A stretch of DNA of 5,910 nt from CAYZAK01 sp964476445 (GTDB lineage: Bacteria > CG03 > SLGR01 > JAGXOG01): positions 1 through 5,910 of the forward strand of contig CAYZAK010000065.1 in assembly GCA_964476445.1 (NCBI GenBank). The letters run 5' to 3'. A program made the translations under genes and the position numbers. How positions within the stretch are numbered: the first letter of the stretch is position 1; each line of letters opens with the position of its first letter. The notes beneath the pieces are model-generated. The model ran no database searches. It worked only from the letters and a program-made list of their open reading frames with translations, and had not been told where the DNA came from. This document shows, one piece after another, positions 1 through 5,816 of the stretch.

Positions 1-237
1 CTCGATCTCGTATTTTTTTAATAATTTTATTGAATCCAGGCCGTGTCGTTCGAAATTGTCCTTTGTAGTTTCGTAATCCAGATCATGTAGCAAACCGGCC
101 AGCTTCCATTTTTTCACTTCTTCATTAAAGTGGCTGGCCAGTTCTCCCATGCAGGCCTCTACAGCAAGCATATGTTTTACTAAATTTTCGGTATTTACTT
201 TTTCCCGGACTAATTTGAATGCTTCTTTTCTTTTCAT
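1..237 (-). CDS. HD-domain metal-dependent phosphohydrolase, partial (C-terminus beyond left edge)
   Basis: This reading frame is open from an ATG at 237 to the left edge and gives 79 N-terminal residues; the rest lies outside the window. The protein starts MKRKEAFKLV and carries the pattern of small predicted HD-superfamily hydrolases: His22 in the motif NLVKHMLAVEA, the HD doublet His51-Asp52 in AGLLHDLDYE, and His65 in ERHGLDS. Such proteins are soluble and bind metal to hydrolyse phosphate esters, but the substrate of this subfamily is not known to me. It follows the receiver/HD-GYP gene by 43 nt with no terminator-like hairpin between, so it is probably cotranscribed. The start is preceded by GAGAG only 4 nt away. 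A better-spaced AAGGAA (259-264) serves an upstream 4-codon ORF (239-253, MKRE) whose stop lies 1 nt before this ATG, so translation may be handed on from it. The family call is firm; the function is not. Confidence 0.82.
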   Translation of the reverse strand, partial: MKRKEAFKLVREKVNTENLVKHMLAVEACMGELASHFNEEVKKWKLAGLLHDLDYETTKDNFERHGLDSIKLLKKYEIE

Positions 238-280
238 TTTACTCTCTTTTCATTCTTATTCCTTCATACTAAATTAATAC

Positions 281-1228
281 TTAATCGTTCTCTATTGTTT
301 TTTTATCTAAAATTTCCAGCAAAGTATCTACAATAGTACCCTGAAATTGTTTGTTTTTCTCTTCTTTTAATATGCGGAGCGCCTTTTGACGGGACAGAGC
401 TTTTCTATAGGATCGGTCACTGGTCATAGCATCAAAGGCATCGGCCACAGACATTATCCGGGCCTCCACCGGAATTTCCTTACCGGCCAGACCGGACGGG
501 TACCCTTTACCATCCCATCTTTCATGATGATATTTAACCGCAGGTAAAACTTTTTGTAAAGTTCTTAGATCCTTGCAAATTTTATGTGAAACTTTGGGGT
601 GTTCTTTAACTCTTTTATATTCCTCTTCAGTTAATTTTCCGGGCTTGGTTAATATATCAAGGGGGACGGCAATTTTTCCAATATCATGGAGCAATCCCGC
701 CCAGTAAAGATCCTCCGCTTTTTCTTCTGAAAAGCCTACTTTAAGGGCAATCTTTTTGCAGTATTTGCCTACCCTGTCCGAATGACCGCTGGTGTAGGGA
801 TCTTTTGCTTCAACGGCATGGGCCAAAGATTTTACAATGTTTTTGGTCTCCTCCAGTTTCTGATACGATTCCCTTAATGCTAAAAGAGATCTTACCCGGG
901 CTAAAAATTCCCATTTTTCCACCGGCTTGCTTATAAAATCATTAACTCCCATATTGTAAGCTTTTATTTTTTTATTCCGATCTTTTAAGGCGGTAAACAT
1001 TATTACCGGTGTGAACTTATGTATCTTTTTTGAAAATCCTAAAAGCTCATAACCGTCTTTCCCGGGCAACATAATATCCAGTATTATAAGGTCCCAGCCC
1101 TGATTATCTATAGCTGTATACCCCTCATTACCGTTCCCGTATGCTGTAATATCGTAGGGCGTTTCCTGAAGTATATCCCTTACAATCTGACGGGTTGCGG
1201 GATTATCTTCAACTAAAAGAATATCCAT
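281..1228 (-). CDS. Response regulator with HD-GYP domain (probable cyclic-di-GMP phosphodiesterase, RpfG-like)
   Basis: The 315-residue protein has a receiver domain at about residues 1-118: acidic pair Glu7-Asp8, phospho-acceptor Asp51 in LIILDIMLPGKDG, switch Thr79 and conserved Lys101. A linker leads to an HD-GYP domain at about 130-300. All hallmark motifs of that domain are intact: Glu140 and His149 in VEAKDPYTSGHSDRV, His181-Asp182 in LLHDIGKI, His234-His235, GYP at 242-244, and Asp263 in VADAFDAMT. In this family the domain hydrolyses cyclic-di-GMP to pGpG/GMP in the cytoplasm, and phosphorylation of the receiver is expected to switch activity. Close relatives that act on other cyclic dinucleotides cannot be excluded. 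The start lies inside the end of the histidine kinase gene (20-nt overlap) with AAGGAG 9 nt upstream, so translation is probably coupled. The length is normal for the architecture and no key residue is missing. Confidence 0.95.
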   Translation of the reverse strand: MDILLVEDNPATRQIVRDILQETPYDITAYGNGNEGYTAIDNQGWDLIILDIMLPGKDGYELLGFSKKIHKFTPVIMFTALKDRNKKIKAYNMGVNDFISKPVEKWEFLARVRSLLALRESYQKLEETKNIVKSLAHAVEAKDPYTSGHSDRVGKYCKKIALKVGFSEEKAEDLYWAGLLHDIGKIAVPLDILTKPGKLTEEEYKRVKEHPKVSHKICKDLRTLQKVLPAVKYHHERWDGKGYPSGLAGKEIPVEARIMSVADAFDAMTSDRSYRKALSRQKALRILKEEKNKQFQGTIVDTLLEILDKKTIEND

Positions 1229-3206
1229 TTGAATCTTCTCCTTCTTCTTTCATGATTACTGCACTCATTCGGTCATTAGCTTTTTTTTGGGCCGGGGGCC
1301 TTGAAAACTCATAGGGAAATATCACGCGAAAAGTACTCCCTTCTTTCCATTCACTATCCACCTCTATTTTACCGTTCATCATCCGGACCAACTTTCTGGA
1401 AATACTCAAACCCAGACCTGTACCCCCGAATTCCCGGGTAATGGATCCGTCTGCCTGTATGAATTCATCAAATAATTTTTCCAGCTGATCTTTTTTTATT
1501 CCGATGCCGGTATCCTTAACTTCAATTATAAAATTATTTTTTCGGGGCTTAGCTTTTATTTTGACCTTGCCCTCCTTGGTAAACTTAATAGCATTGGAAA
1601 CAAGATTTATTATGATCTGTCTTACCCGGGTGTAGTCAAGTTTACATTTTATCATATCCGGGACGTGTAATTCAAATTTAAGACCTTTCTTTTCTACCAT
1701 AGGCTTCATACTCTCTTTAATTTCTTCAAGCAAATTATTTAGTTTGAATTGCTCGACATGCAACGATAATTTACCCGCTTCTATCTTAGATAAATCCAGT
1801 ATATCATTTATTAAATCCAAAAGATGTTCGGTATTGGTCATAATTTTATTTAAAGTCTCTTCCTGTTTTTCGGTTATCTCCCCGTAAGTACCCTCTTCCA
1901 TTAAAGAAGTGAAACCAATTATTGCATTTATAGGAGTCCTTAATTCATGAGACATGCTGGCCAAAAATTCGGATTTTAAACGGTCAACTTTTTTTAACTG
2001 TTTATTTTTCTGTCCTATTTCTCTGTAGGCATCCTGCAAATCACGGGTTGCGTTTTTTATCTTATCCCCCATTGAATCGTAAGATTTCTTAAGTTTTTTA
2101 GCCATATTATTAAATTCATCCGCCAGAAGCTCCAGTTCATCTCCGGTCGTTAAATCTATACGGTAGGCCAGATTGCCGCCACCCAGTATTTTAGCACCTT
2201 TATTTAATTTCTGAATAGGAACGGTTACCCGGTGGCTAAAGTAAAAGGACAGTAAAAAAGCTATCATTAAAGAAGCGGCTATGAAAACATAGAATAGAAC
2301 CTTAAGATAATTTAAACTTTTATAAACCACTTCCCGGGGGGTTCTTAACCCTACCGTCAAATCAGATACATTGGCCACTTTAGTGTAATCGTAATATATT
2401 ATACTCTCCTGCTCCGGAAGGTTTATATGACCGGGGCCTTTTTTCAGAGTATTTTTAAATTTTCCAGCACCACCCAGAATATAATTTTTATCTTTATCCA
2501 GAAGAATAAACTCACTTTCCGGTAGAGGCTTTACCTTATTCAGAATTTCGCTTATCTGACTGATATCAACTCCTCCTACCAGTAAAGCGCCGGGAAGAGG
2601 AAAAACGATAAAAGCCTCCTTTTTATCCTTATAATTTAGAACTTCTGAAATACCTAACCCCGGATTGGAAAATTTCCAGTTTAAATAATCCTTGATATCT
2701 TTGCTTTTTAATAGCTCCCTGTGATTTTCAGGATAGACAGATAAAAAATAGGGTTTATTCCGGTTATCTCTCTTAACTACGCCTATAAAACTAAAATCCT
2801 TGAATTTAGCATATACTTCCTCTAATTTGTTGCCCAGTTCAAGGGATCTATCGGTTCGTACCATATCCCTGAAATATCTATCTGTTTCTCCCAAAGCAGA
2901 CAGCCTTTTTATACAATTCAATACATATCTTTCAACATTTTTAGCCGCTCCGGAGACCACCGATTTCTGGTAGCTGTTTACCTGAGATGAAAGGGTTTTT
3001 CTTACTACCGAAAAAGACAAATAGGTAAAAATTAAAGACGGAATTACAACTATAATAAAAAACACAAGCAATTTAGTCCGTATGGGCAGTTTCAAGCCCG
3101 CGATAAATCCATCTATTTTTTTTAGTATTAATTTTATTAAAGTCAGTAAAACTTTACCCAGTCCCGATACAGAATCTATAATACAATCAACTATAGTTTT
3201 TATCAT
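1209..3206 (-). CDS. Membrane sensor histidine kinase: Cache-like sensor, HAMP, HisKA, HATPase_c
   Basis: The 665-residue protein has a membrane span at about 45-66, an extracytoplasmic region of about 235 residues, and a second span at about 302-324. A HAMP linker follows at about 325-377, then a coiled coil at about 377-410. The extracytoplasmic region looks like a double Cache domain: LLVGGVDISQISEILNKVK at 208-226, then FILLDKDKNYILGG. The dimerisation/phospho-acceptor domain has His420 in SMSHELRTPINAIIGF. The ATPase domain has an N box (NLVSNAIKF, Asn538), G1 (DTGIGI, 565-570) and G2 (GGTGLGLSIS, 594-603). It is therefore expected to autophosphorylate His420 in response to an external small molecule; the ligand is unknown. 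It has no receiver of its own, so its partners are probably the receivers on both sides. The start overlaps the stop of the upstream receiver as ATGA, with no clear ribosome binding site, which implies coupling. A prefix of about 40 residues before the first span, rich in hydrophobic and Lys residues, is unusual. Confidence 0.95.
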   Translation of the reverse strand: MIKTIVDCIIDSVSGLGKVLLTLIKLILKKIDGFIAGLKLPIRTKLLVFFIIVVIPSLIFTYLSFSVVRKTLSSQVNSYQKSVVSGAAKNVERYVLNCIKRLSALGETDRYFRDMVRTDRSLELGNKLEEVYAKFKDFSFIGVVKRDNRNKPYFLSVYPENHRELLKSKDIKDYLNWKFSNPGLGISEVLNYKDKKEAFIVFPLPGALLVGGVDISQISEILNKVKPLPESEFILLDKDKNYILGGAGKFKNTLKKGPGHINLPEQESIIYYDYTKVANVSDLTVGLRTPREVVYKSLNYLKVLFYVFIAASLMIAFLLSFYFSHRVTVPIQKLNKGAKILGGGNLAYRIDLTTGDELELLADEFNNMAKKLKKSYDSMGDKIKNATRDLQDAYREIGQKNKQLKKVDRLKSEFLASMSHELRTPINAIIGFTSLMEEGTYGEITEKQEETLNKIMTNTEHLLDLINDILDLSKIEAGKLSLHVEQFKLNNLLEEIKESMKPMVEKKGLKFELHVPDMIKCKLDYTRVRQIIINLVSNAIKFTKEGKVKIKAKPRKNNFIIEVKDTGIGIKKDQLEKLFDEFIQADGSITREFGGTGLGLSISRKLVRMMNGKIEVDSEWKEGSTFRVIFPYEFSRPPAQKKANDRMSAVIMKEEGEDSNGYSFS
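1238..1243 (-). promoter_or_regulatory. Ribosome binding site of the HD-GYP gene, embedded in the kinase coding sequence
   Basis: AAGGAG is read on the minus strand 9 nt before the ATG at 1228. It falls within the last codons of the histidine kinase, in the tail residues KEEGED, so the acidic tail of the kinase doubles as the initiation signal of its downstream partner. This supports the chosen start of the response regulator. Confidence 0.8.
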
Positions 3207-3562
3207 ATAAAGTTTTTAACTTTTGCTACTATATCTGCGGGTTTACAGGGTTTGGCAAGGTAAGCATTACAACCAAACTCCAGAGTTTTTTCACGGTCAC
3301 CGTCCATGGCATGGGCAGTAAGGGCTATAACAGGCAAATCATTTGTTTCTTCGTTTTTCCGGATATTTTTCACCACTTCCTCTCCGCTAATCCGGGGAAG
3401 AGATAAATCCAAAAGTATTAAATCCGGCTCTTCTTCAACTTTTTTAAGTCCGGTTTTCCCGTCCATGGCGGAAATAACATCGAATCCCGCGACGGTCAAA
3501 GCCATCTGAGCAATTTCAAGGTTATACTTATTATCTTCAATTATAAGTATTTTTTTAGTCAT
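3203..3562 (-). CDS. Stand-alone receiver domain protein (CheY/DivK-like single-domain response regulator)
   Basis: The 119 residues form one complete receiver domain and nothing else. Visible sites are Glu9-Asp10 in IIEDNKYN, phospho-acceptor Asp52 in LILLDLSLPRISG, Thr82 in ALTAHAM, and Lys104 in YLAKPCKP. The stretch ALTAHAMDGDREKTLEFGCNAYLAKP resembles the DivK-type receivers often found beside or fused to hybrid kinases. Lacking an output domain, it must act by binding a partner, by regulating the kinase, or as a phosphate sink. It is the first gene of the signalling cluster and its TGA stop overlaps the ATG of the kinase. The ATG at 3562 is chosen because it begins the first beta strand (MTKKILIIEDN) and no internal start would leave an intact fold. 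No good ribosome binding site precedes it, and a promoter-like pair ends only about 10 nt upstream. Confidence 0.95.
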   Translation of the reverse strand: MTKKILIIEDNKYNLEIAQMALTVAGFDVISAMDGKTGLKKVEEEPDLILLDLSLPRISGEEVVKNIRKNEETNDLPVIALTAHAMDGDREKTLEFGCNAYLAKPCKPADIVAKVKNFI

Positions 3563-3571
3563 ATTATCTAT

Positions 3572-3600
3572 TTTATATTAAATTAGGATATTTCAGTCAA
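3572..3600 (-). promoter_or_regulatory. Putative sigma-A-type promoter for the signalling cluster
   Basis: Read on the minus strand, TTGACT (3600-3595) is separated by exactly 17 nt from TATAAA (3577-3572); each box differs by one base from the housekeeping consensus. It lies in the 100-nt gap between the small membrane protein gene and the receiver gene. The expected start of transcription, about 7 nt beyond the -10 box, falls only 2-4 nt before the ATG at 3562. A transcript from it would thus be nearly leaderless, which fits the lack of a Shine-Dalgarno sequence there. In DNA this AT-rich, chance matches are common, so the call is moderate. Confidence 0.42.
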
Positions 3601-3662
3601 TATTTACAGTATGAAATGAAAAACAAATTTATACAATTCAAAATATAATAAAAGGAAAGAAA

Positions 3663-3911
3663 TTAATATTTATCTTTTTCCAGATCAAAAATTATTTTTT
3701 CAAGATACCACACCATATCTTTATGGGGATACTTTTTCTTTAATTTTTCTATCTGGGAATTTAAAGACCGGTAGGCCACCTTTTCGGGCAGACCAGAAAT
3801 ACTGTAGTACTTTTGTTTTAATTTTCCCACTTTACTCTGCCGGAAACCGAAAAAATTAAATATAGCCCATATAATTACCCCCAAAAGTATGGCAATCAGA
3901 AACCAGTACAT
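3663..3911 (-). CDS. Small one-span membrane protein of unknown function
   Basis: This is an 82-residue protein that I do not recognise. Residues 2-22 (YWFLIAILLGVIIWAIFNFFG) form one hydrophobic span right at the N-terminus. They are followed by basic residues (FRQSKVGKLKQK), so the remaining 60 or so residues should face the cytoplasm with the N-terminus outside. That part looks helical and charged, with a central QIEKLKKKYPHKD and a C-terminal WYLEKIIFDLEKDKY; it could be a small protein-binding domain. The gene starts 24 nt after the kinase stop, so the two are probably cotranscribed. An AGGGG motif lies 12-13 nt before the ATG, which is rather far for a ribosome binding site. The regular codon structure, the clear span and the tight spacing make it a likely real gene. 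Confidence 0.78.
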   Translation of the reverse strand: MYWFLIAILLGVIIWAIFNFFGFRQSKVGKLKQKYYSISGLPEKVAYRSLNSQIEKLKKKYPHKDMVWYLEKIIFDLEKDKY

Positions 3912-3935
3912 AATTTATTTTAACCCCTAAATTTA

Positions 3936-5645
3936 TTATTCATTATGAGGGATTACATAATCGCTACCACCTATAAACTCCCTTATTGGGGAATTAGACG
4001 GCACCAGAGACAGATCATTTAAGGGCACTATGGCATCAAGAAGTGAATGTACCCTTATCCCTCTCACATAAGGATCTAGGCGGCCTTCTTTTCGTAATTT
4101 CATTATGAAATTTTTCCCCGGAAGGACAGTCTTAAGCGTATTTTTAAGAACGGGAAGTTCATAGGGAAGCCCGGAATTTATTACCGCGTCAGTGGCAAAC
4201 ATATAAGGTACTATGTGTTTGAGTTCTCCTTTTCTGACATAAGGCCAGTGTCCCAGGGTCTTTTTGGGGCTGTAGCCCCGGTATTTGGCGTCCCTCATCA
4301 TTCTCTTTAACATTCTCATATCCGACCACCGGGTATAATTCCCGTCTATATTTCTTAATATATTCATGGACTCTATATAAAGTTTGAACTTGTTATTGGA
4401 GGGCACCGAACTGGTCAACCTTTTATATAATCCGTGAAGGCAGTCAATAAGAAGTATTTCATCCTCTTCAAGATGAAATTCTTCCGTATCAACTCTTTTG
4501 CCCAGTTTAAAATTATAACAGGGTTTCTGAATACTCTTTCCCTGAGTGAGTTTTTTAAACTGGCTGTTTAACAGGTCTATATCTATGGCTTCGGGCATTT
4601 CAAAATCGTAGTCCCCGAATTCATCTTTAGGCTGTTCAGCCAGATTTTTAAAATAATCATCAACATTTAACTGTTTTAATTTTAAACCGCTTTTACTTAG
4701 TTCCTGCTCTATTATTACCGTGGTGGTAGTTTTGTTAGAACAGGACGGGCCGGCCACAATAATCATTTTTATCTCGTCTTTGCGTTCGCAAATTTTGCCG
4801 GCTACCTCCATTACATCATTAATAAATCTTTTTTCGGATAATTTTATCAGAGTCCGGATATCTTTTCCGTTACGGCCGTACACCCAATTATTTAGTGAAA
4901 ATACATTTTCGCATTCGTGTTCTATATTCCATTCCAGAGTTTTCCGGCACATCTCATAATGAATACCGTTGCTGGTAAACTGAGCCTCGGAAATTTCTCC
5001 GTTTCTTATTTTATTTTTGCCCTCCCGGTATATCATAAAACCCTCCGCTATCTCGGACTCACCTATTTCCTTAAGAGTGTTTTCTATAATATCCATAATA
5101 AATTCTCTACCCGGAAAGACCTGTTTGCTGTCAAGTTCCATATTAGAATAGTAGATGGTCTTTTTAACCAAAAAATCTATTATTTCCTGTTTATCTTCTT
5201 CAAAGACCCGGGGGATAAGGTCGGCATTGAACTTTTTGCTTAAATCTGTTTTTTCTATCTCTTTTTGAATAAAATTTTTTAATTCGGTTTTATGCCCTTT
5301 AAGATCTGGGCCCTCGATATTTTCCTTAAATTTCTCTAAGATTACTATAGTCAGACGTTCAGTAACAAAAGCATGGTCAAGACGCCGAAAACGTTCCCGG
5401 GGCCTGAAACTGACAAATTTTCTAAAAAAATCATCCACCAGCCAGTCCATATTATAAAATTTATCATAAATTTTATCTTTTACTATTTCAGCATACCTCT
5501 TACCCCGTCTTTCCGCTATCCACCGATTGGCATGCTCGGTCTCCATAATGACGGGAATAATTGAATCCGCTATCCTGGAAATTTTAAAATCTTCAACCTG
5601 ATTATTTTTGTTTACAATTTTTATTATAGTATTTGGTACACCCAT
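3936..5645 (-). CDS. Uridine kinase/phosphoribulokinase-family P-loop kinase with long ATP-cone-like N-terminal region
   Basis: The 569-residue soluble protein has its kinase domain at about 290-500. This shows a P-loop GPSCSNKT (299-306), the substrate-site motif NVDDYF (327-332), a Walker B-like strand ending ILLIDCLHGL (397-406), and the lid-region signature RMLKRMMRDAKYRGYSPKKTL (444-464) followed by VINSGLPYELPVLK. This layout matches long nucleoside kinase/uridine kinase-like proteins of Thermotoga and clostridia, which transfer phosphate from ATP to a nucleoside or related sugar; the substrate here is unproven. Two features depart from the norm: the usual Gly before the P-loop Lys is Asn304, and the usual Glu-Gly after the Walker B strand is Asp400-Cys401. 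Residues 7-31 (IIKIVNKNNQVEDFKISRIADSIIP) and about 150-210 (ending EIAEGFMIYREGKNKIRNGEIS) resemble the beginning and end of ATP-cone regulatory domains. The start at 5645 is supported by AAGGA at 5651-5655, 5 nt upstream. A lone TATAAA at 5687-5692 (minus) is the best -10 candidate, with no convincing -35. Confidence 0.88.
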   Translation of the reverse strand: MGVPNTIIKIVNKNNQVEDFKISRIADSIIPVIMETEHANRWIAERRGKRYAEIVKDKIYDKFYNMDWLVDDFFRKFVSFRPRERFRRLDHAFVTERLTIVILEKFKENIEGPDLKGHKTELKNFIQKEIEKTDLSKKFNADLIPRVFEEDKQEIIDFLVKKTIYYSNMELDSKQVFPGREFIMDIIENTLKEIGESEIAEGFMIYREGKNKIRNGEISEAQFTSNGIHYEMCRKTLEWNIEHECENVFSLNNWVYGRNGKDIRTLIKLSEKRFINDVMEVAGKICERKDEIKMIIVAGPSCSNKTTTTVIIEQELSKSGLKLKQLNVDDYFKNLAEQPKDEFGDYDFEMPEAIDIDLLNSQFKKLTQGKSIQKPCYNFKLGKRVDTEEFHLEEDEILLIDCLHGLYKRLTSSVPSNNKFKLYIESMNILRNIDGNYTRWSDMRMLKRMMRDAKYRGYSPKKTLGHWPYVRKGELKHIVPYMFATDAVINSGLPYELPVLKNTLKTVLPGKNFIMKLRKEGRLDPYVRGIRVHSLLDAIVPLNDLSLVPSNSPIREFIGGSDYVIPHNE

Positions 5646-5650
5646 ATTTT

Positions 5651-5655
5651 TCCTT
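5651..5655 (-). promoter_or_regulatory. Ribosome binding site of the P-loop kinase gene
   Basis: AAGGA, continuing into AAAA, is read on the minus strand and lies 5 nt before the ATG at 5645. It decides the start codon, since this is the first ATG of the frame and is well spaced. Confidence 0.75.
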
Positions 5656-5751
5656 TTATGTATTTTTCATTTTACGCGTTCAATATTTTATATAATGTTA
5701 ACAAATTTTAAAAAAATAGCAACACCGTCCTGAAAAATAAAAATCTATTTA

Positions 5752-5777
5752 CACGGATTCAATGACAAAGTGCAACA
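5752..5777 (+). repeat. Putative left terminal inverted repeat of the IS30-like element
   Basis: These 26 bases align without gaps to the IS30 end, with an 8-base match (GATTCAAT) and a 6-base match (GCAACA). In this family the transposase binds and cuts at such ends. The partner repeat lies outside the window, so the exact limits cannot be confirmed. Confidence 0.6.
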
Positions 5778-5816
5778 TTATAGTTAAAATGGCAAACGAA
5801 AGGAGACTATAATGTT
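5774..5816 (+). repeat. Perfect 11-bp inverted repeat (hairpin) over the transposase start region
   Basis: AACATTATAGT (5774-5784) and ACTATAATGTT (5806-5816) are exact reverse complements, with a 21-nt loop. The loop holds the ribosome binding site (AAGGAG, 5800-5805). The right arm holds the first ATG (5812), and the transposase ATG (5817) follows directly after the arm. The right arm also contains TATAAT, and so does the complement of the left arm, but neither has a matching -35. An RNA hairpin that limits transposase translation, or a protein-binding palindrome, are both possible. Confidence 0.7.
5800..5805 (+). promoter_or_regulatory. Ribosome binding site before the transposase
   Basis: AAGGAG lies 6 nt before an ATG at 5812, which encodes only MLWERNTVT and then stops at 5839. 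It lies 11 nt before the ATG at 5817, which starts the transposase frame. The site is thus better placed for the 9-codon decoy frame than for the transposase. Confidence 0.65.

Noticed and set aside
3205..3221. Short hairpin AAAGT/ACTTT before the histidine kinase start
   Set aside because: Five mostly A-T pairs with a 5-nt loop inside the end of the receiver coding region; too weak to claim a role.
3306..3509. Plus-strand open frame of 67 codons opposite the receiver gene
   Set aside because: It lies wholly inside the well-supported receiver gene on the other strand, has no ribosome binding site I can see and resembles no protein I know.
3601..3662. Possible terminator after the small membrane protein (AATT, 5-nt spacer, AATT near 3630)
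   Set aside because: The stem is only 4 A-T pairs with no run of T after it; such short matches are expected by chance in AT-rich DNA.
4720..4959. Plus-strand open frame of 79 codons opposite the P-loop kinase gene
   Set aside because: It is antisense to the conserved P-loop region, with low-complexity, Ser/Phe/Ile-rich content and no family likeness.
4917..5243. Plus-strand open frame of 108 codons opposite the kinase N-terminal region
   Set aside because: It is the longest antisense frame but is Phe/Tyr-rich as expected for the complement of Lys/Glu-rich coding sequence; no domain and no initiation signal.
5373..5564. Plus-strand open frame of 63 codons near the kinase start
   Set aside because: It is antisense to coding sequence, with no recognisable motif and no ribosome binding site.
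5668..5696. Plus-strand TATAAT (5691-5696) as a promoter for the IS element
   Set aside because: No -35-like hexamer stands 16-18 nt upstream, and it would lie outside the inferred element end.
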